64,000 bases of DNA from an uncultured Alteromonadaceae bacterium. Its GTDB lineage: Bacteria; Pseudomonadota; Gammaproteobacteria; Enterobacterales; Alteromonadaceae. Positions within the stretch are counted from its first letter, which is position 1. Every line of letters starts with the position of its first letter. The translations under genes and the position numbers were made by a program. The notes beneath the pieces are model-generated. The model ran no database searches and was not told the origin of the DNA. It saw only the letters and a program-made list of their open reading frames with translations. Location: positions 124,001-188,000 of the forward strand of contig CANNDC010000010.1 in the NCBI GenBank assembly GCA_947503265.1. Direction: 5' to 3'. Below, piece by piece: positions 38,242 to 47,008 of this stretch.

Positions 38242-38571
38242 TTACACTGGATCATAGTATCGTGCCTGCATATACACTAGACCAGAACTGTCTTCTGCAT
38301 GTCCAGTAAAACTTTTGGTGTTTTCTTTTTGCGGTAAACCATCAATTGACTTTCCAAATGGAAGATAGTGAGGTCGATCGACTAAATTACTTGGTATTCC
38401 GGAGAAATCCATCGGCGCATTAAACGCGTGATTAGCCGGATCTGCGTAACTACCTCGACTCTCAACTCTTGCAATCGTAATGCCTGCAACACGAATATGG
38501 TCAGTATGTGTTGATGTACTCTTATTGTACTGGTTCACTAATCCTGCTTCTTGAGTGTAAATTGAATAAAC
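38242..38571 (-). pseudogene. C-terminal stump of an RHS-repeat protein
   Basis: The minus strand carries about 110 residues ending in PFGKSIDGLPQKENTKSFTG and GLVYMQARYYDPV, the highly conserved RHS/YD-repeat end motif (TGH...GLxYMxARYYDP). The expected stretch around the TDALGS-like block is missing. The frame stops immediately after YYDPV, so there is no GRF tail and no variable toxin tip. At 38571 it runs into the reversed MFS duplication, which truncates the N-terminal side; the first residues of the open frame (MSKSPLNTA) come from that fusion. Confidence 0.8.
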
Positions 38572-38835
38572 TATTCTTATCGCAGTGTTCAACGGGCTTT
38601 TGCTCATATTTATGAGTGATCGTTATGAACAATTTGGGCAAGGAAAATTAATGGGGCTCCTAACACCACTTTTTCTCTATCCAACGCTCTAATGGCTATC
38701 ATAGGCGGAATAATTAGCCTTTTAGGTGCCCATTGGAGTCTTGTCGTTGGTGGCTTTATTTTGATTTTCGGAGCCGCTTTTTTATTGATATTTGACAGAA
38801 ACAATTCGTTTGAAGAAGCAAAATTGAAACAGTAA
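38572..38835 (+). pseudogene. Frameshifted copy of the MFS transporter C terminus
   Basis: It matches 35022-35286 at roughly 90 percent. A 1-bp deletion near 38661-38668 (AACACCAC against AACCATCAC) breaks the frame, and the last codons (KLKQ stop) end at 38835. There is no start codon or promoter. It is a partial duplication, not a working gene. Confidence 0.9.
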
Positions 38836-39206
38836 ATGGCTATTTGCATTCTAGGGTTGGAAATTGATATTTTTATTTGGTGGAGAAACATCCGTTTTGT
38901 ATTTAGGTTGGTAGGAACATCAATATAGCGATTAATAAAAAACGCTATTGCAGACACGCATGGAGCGAGTTGGGATAAAAAAAGCTGTCTGAGGAGCAGC
39001 GGTGTGCCAGAAGCGGACGATGATCCTAGGTTTTGAATCCCTAAACTTAATAACCAAACATGACTGATATGTTAGCTTAACTTTCAACATTAACATTTCG
39101 GTTTTATTTACTTGATTTTTTAGATAGTTTTTTTTAAAGAATCGAGGAATGACACTCTCCCTCTTTGTCGGAAGAGCAAGCCCGTACTTTTTTACGGGCG
39201 AAACAC
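38836..39206. other. Non-coding gap with hairpin after the RND gene
   Basis: The left part is the end of the MFS duplication, with a 110-bp extra block. GCCCGTA (39180-39186) and TACGGGC (39193-39199) form a 7-bp stem with a 6-nt loop just after the RND stop. On the minus strand it is followed by TTGCTCTT, so it is a possible but weak terminator for the efflux operon. No gene is seen. Confidence 0.5.
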
Positions 39207-42200
39207 TTATGCTAGGTTAGCTTTGTAAAATATTGAGTAGAAAACTGGTAGTAAAATCATGGTTAGTAAAGTACCAAATGATAGACCTGCCATAATCGAA
39301 ATTGATAACCCTTGCCAGAATAAATCTGGAGCAAGTGGAATAACCCCTAAGACGGTTGTTGCAGCGGCAAGAAAAACAGGTCTTATACGCATAATTGCCG
39401 CATCTATTATGGCTTGTTGCGTAGGTTTTCCACCTTCTTTTTCAATATTTATTTGGTCTACGAGTACGATAGCGTTCTTTATCATCATCCCTGATAAGCT
39501 CATTACGCCTAACAACGTAACGAAGCCAAAAGCAGCGCCACTAAGTTGCAATCCAAATGAAACGCCAATCATTACAAATGGTATCAACAATACTATAATT
39601 ATCATTGGGCGAACTTCATTAAACAATGCAACCAAGATAAATAAGATCAGTGCTAATGCAGGAACAACGCCTGGAATAAGTGATTGTTGGGAATCCACGG
39701 TACTTTTGAACTCACCAAACCATTCGAGCTTATAGCCTTCAGGTAATTCAATATTATTAAATTCCTCCAATACAGAATTTCTTAATGTAGAAACCGTAAC
39801 TCCAACAGGCGTCGCTTGAACGGTAATAGCTCGGTGGCGGTTATAACGCCAAATAACTGGGTTCACCCATTTAGATTCTATACCGTCTGTTATTTGTCCC
39901 AGTGGCACTGAATACGTTTGATTAACAGGTTCAACCTGGAGATTATCAAGATTATTGATGTTTCTCTCAGCTACGTTTTCACGAATAATGATAGGCAACA
40001 ACTCATCATCTCTACGATAGGTACCAACGGTGTAGCCATCATAAAAACGTTTAGTTGTGGTCGCAATATCCAAACGTGAAATACCTGTTCTGCGTCCTTT
40101 TACTTGATTGTACTCAGGCACAAGATCGATAACCTGTTGACGCCAATCTGTTGATACTTCTTTTGCTAATGGTGAATCGTGAAGTATTTTCATTCCCGTT
40201 TCAGCTAAACCTCTTAAAACCGCGGGGTCGGCATCCGATGGGCCAATAAAACGTGCTTCAAACTCCCATGTTAGTGCCGGGCCTACTGTGTACTTTCTTA
40301 TTCTTGTCATGGCATCGGGCACATTTTGATCCATCCATGACTGAAGATCGCTAACCATCGATTCCAAGTTATCTAATTCAGTTACATTAACGATAAGTTG
40401 ACCATAAGAAGCATTCGGTTTTTCAGGATCTACCGGTAAATAGAACCGAGGAGAGCCTTGGCCTACAAAGGTAGAGACTGTTTGAATACGATTATCTTGC
40501 AACAGATATTCCTCAATAGGTTTGATACCCTCGGAAGTAGACTGAACGCGTGTTCCCTCTGGTGCCCAATAATCGACCATGAACTTTGTCATTGAAGAGC
40601 TTGGGAAAAATATTTGTTTAACATTTCCAAAGGTACCAAGCGCCACCGCTAAAAAGACAAGCATGCTGATGATTGTGAGTGCTCGTTTCTTCAACGAAAA
40701 TTCGAGCGCTCTTCTAAATCCTGAAAGCAACTTACTTTCGGAATGTTCAGATTGTATTTCTGGCTTTAGCATGTACATGCATTGCAGAGGCGTTATCATC
40801 AAAGAAACAAACCAACTTACGGTCAATGATATGGCGACCACTAAGAATAATGCCCGACAGTATTCTCCTGCGCCTTCGACGGAAGCAAAGATAGGATAAA
40901 AAGCCATAACGGCAATAATGGTGGCTCCCAATAAAGCCATGGAGGGCGCTTTTGCTGCATCAATAGCGGCTTTTTCTCTTTCCGCGCCATCATGCAGTTT
41001 TACGACATACCCTTCAGCCACAACAATGGCATTGTCCACCATCATCCCCAGAGCAATGATAAGTGCACCCAAAGACATCCTATGTAAATCAATACCGAAT
41101 AAAGCCATGAAAACAAAGGTACCAAGGATTGTAAGCGTAAGCGCTGTACCAATCACAATGCCCATTTTCCAACCCATAGCAATGGTTAGGACAACTAAAA
41201 CAATCGCTACTGCTTGTGCAAAATTAATCAAGAAACTGTTAACTGACTCATCGACCACTTCTGGTTGCCAGTGAATAGGAATGACTTCTATACCTATGGT
41301 CAGCCTTGCGTTAACCTCCCTCAATTTGGCTGCAACGCGCTCCCCCATCTTGACTACATTAGTGCCTTCTTGTGGAGAAATTGACAGTACAATCGCAGGT
41401 TCACCATTTAAGCGCATTATTTCACTTGATGGCTCAACATAACCTTCGCTGATCGTTCCTATATCATTAACCCTGATGAACTCACTGGCACTCTCTCTCG
41501 ATTGCCCGTGTATGAGTAGATCGCCAATATCGTTTGGCGACTTAAAGCTGCCTGATGGCCTGACACTTAAACGAAAGTTATCTAACTCAACATGACCTGC
41601 ATCAATCACTTTGTTTTGGTTGCTTAACAGGTTATTGACTGAAGCGCCTGAAAACCCAAGGCTGGCCAGTTTGTTTTCTGAAATGTCGATATATATAGCT
41701 GGGTTTTGCTCACCCCAAAGGCCAACTCTTGCAACACCTTCAACTAAACCAAGCTCTTTTTGTAAGACTTTGACGTACTTGTGAATTTCGGAATAATTGT
41801 AGCCATCGCCTACAACACCAAGCATTAGGCCGTATACAGCACCAAAGTCATCAATAACCTTTGATGTACCAGCTCCTGAAGGCAATTCTCCTTGAATATC
41901 ACCCACTTTTCTCCGCAACTTATCCCAGACTTGAGGCAGTCTGTCTGACCAGTATTCACCCTTGATTTCGACGGTTATTAGTGACATACCTGACGTGGAA
42001 CGAGAGTGCAGAGAGTTGACTTCTGGCATCTCTTGTATTGCATTTTCAATACGATCGGTGATTTCTTGTTCCACTTCCGTTGGAGTGGCACCATAATAAG
42101 GTGTCATTACCAAGGCGTTTTTAATGGTAAATTCAGGGTCTTCAAGTTGCCCTAAATTAAAGAAACTAAATATCCCTGCAAATGTTAACAAAGCGGCGGA

Positions 42201-42248
42201 AAACAATGCCACCACTTTGTTTCTAATCATAAATTCAGTCAGGTTCAT
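39207..42248 (-). CDS. RND-family efflux permease (HAE-1 type)
   Basis: A 1013-residue inner-membrane RND pump with about 12 membrane segments and two large periplasmic loops. The TM4 block GALIIALGMMVDNAIVVAEG carries the proton-relay aspartates, and MTPYYGATPTEVEQEITDRI and MIKNAIVLVDQINIE are family markers. It is somewhat shorter than AcrB (1049) and resembles the subgroup often annotated multidrug or aminoarabinose-type permease. Its ATG overlaps the adaptor stop by 4 bp. Together with adaptor and outer-membrane factor it forms a tripartite proton-driven exporter. Substrate unknown. Confidence 0.93.
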   Translation of the reverse strand: MNLTEFMIRNKVVALFSAALLTFAGIFSFFNLGQLEDPEFTIKNALVMTPYYGATPTEVEQEITDRIENAIQEMPEVNSLHSRSTSGMSLITVEIKGEYWSDRLPQVWDKLRRKVGDIQGELPSGAGTSKVIDDFGAVYGLMLGVVGDGYNYSEIHKYVKVLQKELGLVEGVARVGLWGEQNPAIYIDISENKLASLGFSGASVNNLLSNQNKVIDAGHVELDNFRLSVRPSGSFKSPNDIGDLLIHGQSRESASEFIRVNDIGTISEGYVEPSSEIMRLNGEPAIVLSISPQEGTNVVKMGERVAAKLREVNARLTIGIEVIPIHWQPEVVDESVNSFLINFAQAVAIVLVVLTIAMGWKMGIVIGTALTLTILGTFVFMALFGIDLHRMSLGALIIALGMMVDNAIVVAEGYVVKLHDGAEREKAAIDAAKAPSMALLGATIIAVMAFYPIFASVEGAGEYCRALFLVVAISLTVSWFVSLMITPLQCMYMLKPEIQSEHSESKLLSGFRRALEFSLKKRALTIISMLVFLAVALGTFGNVKQIFFPSSSMTKFMVDYWAPEGTRVQSTSEGIKPIEEYLLQDNRIQTVSTFVGQGSPRFYLPVDPEKPNASYGQLIVNVTELDNLESMVSDLQSWMDQNVPDAMTRIRKYTVGPALTWEFEARFIGPSDADPAVLRGLAETGMKILHDSPLAKEVSTDWRQQVIDLVPEYNQVKGRRTGISRLDIATTTKRFYDGYTVGTYRRDDELLPIIIRENVAERNINNLDNLQVEPVNQTYSVPLGQITDGIESKWVNPVIWRYNRHRAITVQATPVGVTVSTLRNSVLEEFNNIELPEGYKLEWFGEFKSTVDSQQSLIPGVVPALALILFILVALFNEVRPMIIIVLLIPFVMIGVSFGLQLSGAAFGFVTLLGVMSLSGMMIKNAIVLVDQINIEKEGGKPTQQAIIDAAIMRIRPVFLAAATTVLGVIPLAPDLFWQGLSISIMAGLSFGTLLTMILLPVFYSIFYKANLA

Positions 42249-43369
42249 TCTTGAGTTCCTTTATTATCTAGTAAACGAACTTTTTGACCTTCTGTTATGT
42301 AATGCACACCAGCCGTTGCTATCCAATCTCCGGCTTTTAGTCCCTCAATGATTGAAATGCCTTGATCAAGAATAGCGCCTTTATTAACCGGTTGTTTTGT
42401 CACTGTTTGCAATTCAGTGTTATATAACCAAACATAAGTAGTCTTAGAGTCCGGAGAGCTAAATACAGAAGATAAGGGAATGACGATTTGAAACTTGTCT
42501 TGGCCTGGGTGTACTACATCCCCTGTTGCGTAGCCTGACATTCCTGGCAAAATATCCACGCCTTCAGGAGGCGTCATTTGCAGTCTTACTTGATAAGTGC
42601 GCGTAGATTGGGAGGCCTCATTACTCACTTCTTTAATGGTTGCAGGTATAACGATATCAGCAAATGCATCAAACCTTACGCGAGGGTTTCTGACATAAGG
42701 TAAATTTGAAATCAGGTTTTCAGGAATATTGATGTCCATTTCAATTTTGGACATATCCACCACTCTAAACACAGAAGAGTTACTGCTAACATCTTGAAAG
42801 TTTTCGACATAGCGTTGCACAACTACGCCGTCAAACGGTGCTTTTAGGGTGGCATAGCTTAATCTGTCTTGAGCTGCATTTAATAAAGACAGTGAAGATG
42901 CATAAGATGCTTTAGCTTGGTCATATGTAGCTTTTCGTGAATCGATCGATGACTTGCTGACCGCGCCGGGATCTGTCTCTTGAATGCGGATAACCCTATC
43001 ATACTCTATTTTCGCGTTGCTCAACTGAGCTTTAGAGTTAGCTAATCCTGCCTCGGCGTTAGCTAATTCCACCTCAAAATCTCTTTTATCCAGTACCGCC
43101 AATACATCTCCCACGCGTACTTCTTGTCCAACTTTTACTGGCATTTCTTTCAGGGTGCCAGATACTCGAAACGACAAATCCACCTCTTGAGTAGCACGGG
43201 CTACACCAGGGAACTTTTTACCCGCTATTTCTTTTGCTGATCCGATTTTCATAGCTTTAATTGGGCGAATCACTTCAGCACTCTCTTCTTGTGCAGGTTG
43301 GCACGCCACTAACAGCATAGGTATAGTCAACAGCGCAAGTGGTTTTAAGAAATTTGTTTTACTTGGCAT
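42245..43369 (-). CDS. RND efflux periplasmic adaptor (MFP)
   Basis: A 374-residue membrane-fusion protein. The N terminus is a lipoprotein signal with lipobox LLVACQPAQE. A barrel-sandwich lipoyl-like domain is split by a helical hairpin (LANAEAGLANSKAQLSNAKI), followed by ATLKAPFDGVVVQRYVENF and the C-terminal barrel. It bridges the RND pump and the outer-membrane channel. It overlaps the RND gene by 4 bp and starts 20 bp after the channel gene ends. Confidence 0.93.
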   Translation of the reverse strand: MPSKTNFLKPLALLTIPMLLVACQPAQEESAEVIRPIKAMKIGSAKEIAGKKFPGVARATQEVDLSFRVSGTLKEMPVKVGQEVRVGDVLAVLDKRDFEVELANAEAGLANSKAQLSNAKIEYDRVIRIQETDPGAVSKSSIDSRKATYDQAKASYASSLSLLNAAQDRLSYATLKAPFDGVVVQRYVENFQDVSSNSSVFRVVDMSKIEMDINIPENLISNLPYVRNPRVRFDAFADIVIPATIKEVSNEASQSTRTYQVRLQMTPPEGVDILPGMSGYATGDVVHPGQDKFQIVIPLSSVFSSPDSKTTYVWLYNTELQTVTKQPVNKGAILDQGISIIEGLKAGDWIATAGVHYITEGQKVRLLDNKGTQE

Positions 43370-43389
43370 TTATTATCTCCTTATGAAAG

Positions 43390-44964
43390 CTAATTTGTTG
43401 GGTCTGATTCGGCTTTAGAGCTATTAATTAGGTTCTCTAACTTGTCTTCCCAATCAGTTCTTTCTGTCATTTGGGAAGCTGTTTTTTGTGAAAGCTTTAC
43501 TGGTTTGTCAAAAAGCCATCCTCCACCTATGGCTTTGTATAAAGACACCACATTTAATGCAATTTGGCCTTTCGCCTGTACTTGGGTTTGTTTTACACTG
43601 ACCAGTTGTCGTAGTGAATCAAGCACGGATTGATAGTCAGTTGCCCCATCTTTGTATTGCTGGATAGACAATGTAGAAGCTCGGCTATAGGCGTTGGCGC
43701 TTTGGGTAAGTTCCTTTTCTTGTTGCTCTGCTTTTTGTAGCGAAAACATTGCATCTTCTGTTTCTTTTACCGCCGAAATAACCGTCATTTTGTAAGATTC
43801 AATAGCCTGCTGAAGTCTGGCATCTGAAGCCAAAACGTTATTCTCAATACGGTCAAAATTAAATACATCCCAAGAAAAACCAAAACCTCCGGTGTACTGC
43901 TTTGCTTCTGTACTAAATAAATCTCCGCCAGAACTTCCAGAATTCCCGTCAGCTAACGTAGAGATGCCGGTTGTTACTGAAAATCCTAAATTGCCTGTAA
44001 GAGAAAAAGAGGGATAATAATCTGCTTTGGCAACACCAATATCCGCGTTTCTCATCTTCGCTAAATACTCTGATACTCTTATGTCTGGTCTACGGCGCAA
44101 CAAATCTATTGGTAGGCCTACATTTACTGGCAATTGATAGTGAGGTACTGATGAATCAGCGTTTAATATGTCTAAGACTTGGGCTCTGTGAGTACCTAAT
44201 AAAACCGCGAGAGCTGATTGCTTTTTATAAAGATCTTGCTCAAGCCCCGGTAATTGAGAGCGAGTTTCGTGAACTAAAGCTTGTGCTTGGCGCAAATCGA
44301 GTTCTGTTCTTCCACCATTATTGAACCATACCTCTGCAATTTGTAACGATCGCTCCTGTAATTTGATGTTTTCTACTAATAGCTTGATACGTTGCTCTAG
44401 TGTTCTAATACTAATATAGGTACTGGCAACTTCTGCGGTAACAGTGATCAACATGTCACCATGATTTGCAATTAACGAATAGTAACTAGCAGTAGCTGAT
44501 TCTCGTTGGCGAAAAAGTTTTCCCCAAAAATCAATTTCCCAACTGCTATCTAGACCCAGTGAGAAAAGTTCATCATTATCTAGAGGCTGAGGGGAAGCAT
44601 GTTCACTCTGTTTTGTTGAAGAAACACTGCCATTGAGTTTTGTTCTCAGGAGATTATTAGCATTGGTTACTCCCAAAACTGCTCTGGCTTCTACTATTCT
44701 GAGTAATGCCTCCCGTAAACTTAAATTTTCCTGATGTGAAATAGTGATTAATTTATCAAGAACAGGATCGTTAAAACCCTCCCACCAACTTTCATTAATC
44801 TCTATATTAGAATTTTCTTTGAACTGCCAATTTTCCGGTAACTCTGTAGCGATAGGCTTAAACTCGGGCCCAACAGTAGTACAACCAGTTAATGTGATAA
44901 AAGCAATAGTAGAGAAGCCTGTAATTAACGTACTTCTTGTTTTTTGAGGTAAATAAAAAGTCAT
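43390..44964 (-). CDS. Outer-membrane efflux factor (NodT/OprM family)
   Basis: A 524-residue outer-membrane lipoprotein channel. The lipobox TGCTTVGPEFKP lies near residue 28. Two repeats of the outer-membrane efflux domain are visible, with GLDSSWEIDFWGKLFRQ and GFSWDVFNFDRIENNVLASD, plus the VGLPIDLLRRRPDIRVSE block. It forms the exit duct of the tripartite pump. It is the first gene of the pump part of the array, and a 9-bp inverted repeat lies about 45 bp upstream. The C terminus is about 30 residues longer than usual. Confidence 0.92.
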   Translation of the reverse strand: MTFYLPQKTRSTLITGFSTIAFITLTGCTTVGPEFKPIATELPENWQFKENSNIEINESWWEGFNDPVLDKLITISHQENLSLREALLRIVEARAVLGVTNANNLLRTKLNGSVSSTKQSEHASPQPLDNDELFSLGLDSSWEIDFWGKLFRQRESATASYYSLIANHGDMLITVTAEVASTYISIRTLEQRIKLLVENIKLQERSLQIAEVWFNNGGRTELDLRQAQALVHETRSQLPGLEQDLYKKQSALAVLLGTHRAQVLDILNADSSVPHYQLPVNVGLPIDLLRRRPDIRVSEYLAKMRNADIGVAKADYYPSFSLTGNLGFSVTTGISTLADGNSGSSGGDLFSTEAKQYTGGFGFSWDVFNFDRIENNVLASDARLQQAIESYKMTVISAVKETEDAMFSLQKAEQQEKELTQSANAYSRASTLSIQQYKDGATDYQSVLDSLRQLVSVKQTQVQAKGQIALNVVSLYKAIGGGWLFDKPVKLSQKTASQMTERTDWEDKLENLINSSKAESDPTN

Positions 44965-45005
44965 TTTTGCTGCCCATACATTAGTTAATGTGAGCTACCA
45001 TTTCT

Positions 45006-45047
45006 AAGTCTGCCGAACACTGACTTACCGTCATTTTTGGCAGACTT
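45006..45047. promoter_or_regulatory. Perfect 9-bp inverted repeat before the efflux channel gene
   Basis: AAGTCTGCC (45006-45014) and GGCAGACTT (45039-45047) are perfect inverted arms around a 24-bp centre. On the minus strand no T-run follows, so a terminator is unlikely. It may be a regulator site for the pump genes or a transcript structure between the upstream redox genes and the pump genes. The regulator is unknown, and the spacing is not that of the MarR sites at 46943-46987. Confidence 0.5.
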
Positions 45048-45150
45048 AAAAATAGTAGTTACTTAAACGGCTCTTTTTGATGTAAACACTGTAAACAAGC
45101 ACTAAGTCTACACCTCAAAGACAGGGTTATGATTCGTTCAAATTTTTTAA

Positions 45151-45531
45151 TTAAGGAACCAAGGTACCTGTGCATAAATTCGATACAGCAACCGTTTCAA
45201 ATAAATGAGGAGAAGCGACTGCTGAGGATGGGTAAGCTTTCAACGTGTTCTGAAATTCAGGGTGAGTAAAAGCCTTTCTAAAGTGCTCTACTGACTCCCA
45301 AACAGCATAATTTAAAAATACAGTACTATCGGCAATGCCTTTGTGCAGTTGTGTTGATATGTAGCCTGGCTGTTTCTTCATCCAGTTTGCATCATTTTCC
45401 CAAGCTTTAATGAGTGCTTGGACATCTTCTTCTGCGACATCAAAGAGATTGATCAGAACAATAGGTGATTGATCAGTTGCTAGCTGTTCCATTATTGAAA
45501 CGTTTTTATCAAGTGGTTTAATTTCAACCAT
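45151..45531 (-). CDS. Antibiotic biosynthesis monooxygenase (ABM)-family protein
   Basis: A 126-residue dimeric alpha-beta barrel protein. SPIVLINLFDVAEEDVQALI, the TQLHKGIADSTVFLNYAVWE strand and ESVEHFRKAFTHPEFQ are the ABM pattern. Relatives include quinol monooxygenases and heme-degrading-like proteins. The exact substrate is unknown. It lies between the cytochrome b-like gene (69 bp upstream) and the efflux channel (186 bp downstream) on the same strand. With those neighbours, a role in quinone or aromatic stress is plausible, but this is inference. Confidence 0.82.
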   Translation of the reverse strand: MVEIKPLDKNVSIMEQLATDQSPIVLINLFDVAEEDVQALIKAWENDANWMKKQPGYISTQLHKGIADSTVFLNYAVWESVEHFRKAFTHPEFQNTLKAYPSSAVASPHLFETVAVSNLCTGTLVP

Positions 45532-45600
45532 TGTCTTCTCCTAGGTTTTCAGGTTAATAATGTGTAAGTTTGCTACAACTTTAGAGCCTATCTTCGATAC

Positions 45601-46131
45601 TTATTTTTTACCTTTGCTGAACCATATTCGCGAGAAAATGCCATCCTTTAAAATGAAGTGATGGTAGAGTGCTGCTAATGAGTGTAGTAGGATTAAAGTG
45701 GCCAATAAGGATGTTAGTATTCCATGTGCTCGCCTAGTTGGCAGCTCAGATAAATGCTCAGGGAGTGTGCCGCCAAGTTGTATAATTTTTAACAGATTAA
45801 TTTGTGCTGACATGGCAATTCCAGTTAGCACAACCAAGAAAACCAGTACATACAATAATCGATGAGTAATAAGGGCTAGTCTATTCATTAACAAGTTGTT
45901 TTCGCTCTTTTTTAGCGGCTCAACAGGTGTTGATTTCATTTTCACAATGAGCCTAACTACAAATAATACTCCGATGAAAATCCCTGCCATCATATGAACT
46001 TTAAGGCGATTTACTTTTAAGTCTAAATCGTTTGACAGCGATGCAATATCATTTCCCATAAAGAGCGCGATGAGTATTGCTGGTACTAAAATCCAGTGTA
46101 GCAATACGAGTAGATTTGAATGGGATTTCAT
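45601..46131 (-). CDS. Cytochrome b561-like membrane protein
   Basis: A 176-residue protein with four membrane segments. Histidines in LLHWILVPA (His12), KVHMMAGIF (His45), THRLLYVLVF and LHSLAALYHHF are positioned to bind two hemes, as in bacterial cytochrome b561. It overlaps the cytochrome c gene by 4 bp (ATGA), so the pair is translationally coupled and may pass electrons between the quinone pool and the periplasmic cytochrome c. Electron donor and acceptor are not readable. Confidence 0.82.
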   Translation of the reverse strand: MKSHSNLLVLLHWILVPAILIALFMGNDIASLSNDLDLKVNRLKVHMMAGIFIGVLFVVRLIVKMKSTPVEPLKKSENNLLMNRLALITHRLLYVLVFLVVLTGIAMSAQINLLKIIQLGGTLPEHLSELPTRRAHGILTSLLATLILLHSLAALYHHFILKDGIFSRIWFSKGKK

Positions 46132-46475
46132 TTTTTACCCTCCGCTTTACTGACATGTCGAAGCATATATTCGATTGCATCAATAACTTCTTCGTCAGAG
46201 CATTTCTTACAGCCACCTTTAACTTTGTGATCATCTGAGCCTTGAAGTACGATGGCTTTCATTTCATCAACAGAGTGTTTTTCTAGATACGCTTGCCACG
46301 ATTCTTTTTCATTTATATTCGGTGCGCCAGACATAAAGCCTTTAAACCCGCCGGTATGACACGAGTGACAAACCTTGTTAAAGGTTTTGTTTTCAGGCTC
46401 AGCATGAGCCAAAGGAGAAAGCAAAAGACAAGTTAATAAACTGACACATACTGCTTTAAAATTAATTTTCAACAT
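46128..46475 (-). CDS. Periplasmic c-type cytochrome (class I, c5-like)
   Basis: A 115-residue protein with a signal peptide (cleavage near AHA-EPEN) and one heme site, CHSCH at residues 36-40. Downstream PNINEKESWQAYLEKHSVDE and the C-terminal EVIDAIEYMLRHVSK helix fit cytochrome c5-like folds. A second cysteine pair (KGGCKKCSDEE) is also typical of cytochrome c5. The axial methionine is probably in the middle region. Its start overlaps the upstream stop by 1 bp, and its end overlaps the cytochrome b gene. It is likely to accept or donate electrons for that membrane partner. Confidence 0.88.
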   Translation of the reverse strand: MLKINFKAVCVSLLTCLLLSPLAHAEPENKTFNKVCHSCHTGGFKGFMSGAPNINEKESWQAYLEKHSVDEMKAIVLQGSDDHKVKGGCKKCSDEEVIDAIEYMLRHVSKAEGKK

Positions 46476-46918
46476 TAATTTACTCTCTTTTTTCCAGTAA
46501 GTTTTCTACCATCTCTAATATTAAGAAACATCAAATATCCATTTAGCGCACCAACGACTAATTCAGCTATTTGAACAACAATAAAAGCGGTATCAAACAC
46601 ACCATCAGCCGCTTTATAGTTTAAGAATATAGCCGCAGGCACCAATACAAAAATGCCGTTTATCGCGATAAAAGGCATACGCTTTTTCTTGCCATCGACT
46701 ACACGACCTTTTTTAGTTTTTGATAGTGCGAACCCTGTTGCTCCAGCAGCAGCTATGCACGGAACCAAAATAAAAAGCCCCGGAAAAACAACTAAAGACT
46801 TCACTAAGATGATTGACTCTTCTGAGCCAAATACTTCAGCGCTTAGTGTTGAAGCAAAGAATGCCACCACGCATAAAAAGGCAGTAATCGCCGCCATTTG
46901 ATGTATTTTCTGTATCAT
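46475..46918 (-). CDS. Small membrane protein, first gene of the redox/efflux array
   Basis: A 147-residue protein with about four membrane segments (about 8-27, 37-60, 77-95 and 105-130) and a basic C terminus (DGRKLTGKKRVN). I do not recognise a named family. GGAG lies 5 bp before the ATG at 46918, which is preferred; the in-frame start at 46960 lies upstream inside the promoter. It abuts the cytochrome c gene (1-bp overlap). It is the promoter-proximal gene and is preceded by the MarR-type operators, so it is probably the most directly regulated gene. Confidence 0.68.
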   Translation of the reverse strand: MIQKIHQMAAITAFLCVVAFFASTLSAEVFGSEESIILVKSLVVFPGLFILVPCIAAAGATGFALSKTKKGRVVDGKKKRMPFIAINGIFVLVPAAIFLNYKAADGVFDTAFIVVQIAELVVGALNGYLMFLNIRDGRKLTGKKRVN

Positions 46919-46942
46919 TTTATCTCCAGTACCGAGCAAAAC

Positions 46943-46988
46943 TTGACAACATGATGTCAACTATAGGAACATGACAACATATTGTCAA
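46943..46988 (-). promoter_or_regulatory. Strong minus-strand promoter overlapped by two MarR-type operators
   Basis: On the minus strand TTGACA (46988-46983), 17 bp, TATAGT (46965-46960) is a near-consensus promoter for the redox/efflux array. TGACAACATATTGTCA (46972-46987) covers the -35 side and spacer. TTGACAACATGATGTCAA (46943-46960) covers the start site. Both have TGACA/TGTCA arms. This geometry fits autorepression and repression by the adjacent MarR protein (start 47009). Binding is inferred. Confidence 0.78.
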
Positions 46989-47008
46989 TATGTTTTTAGG
47001 GATTGTTT

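Noticed and set aside
38610..38957. A 115-residue minus-strand frame over the MFS duplication
   Set aside because: It is the reverse strand of the frameshifted transporter fragment and has no own features.
39259..41274. Open frames on the strand opposite the RND permease gene (158, 106 and 118 residues)
   Set aside because: They mirror a highly conserved pump gene and have no recognisable domain or ribosome-binding site.
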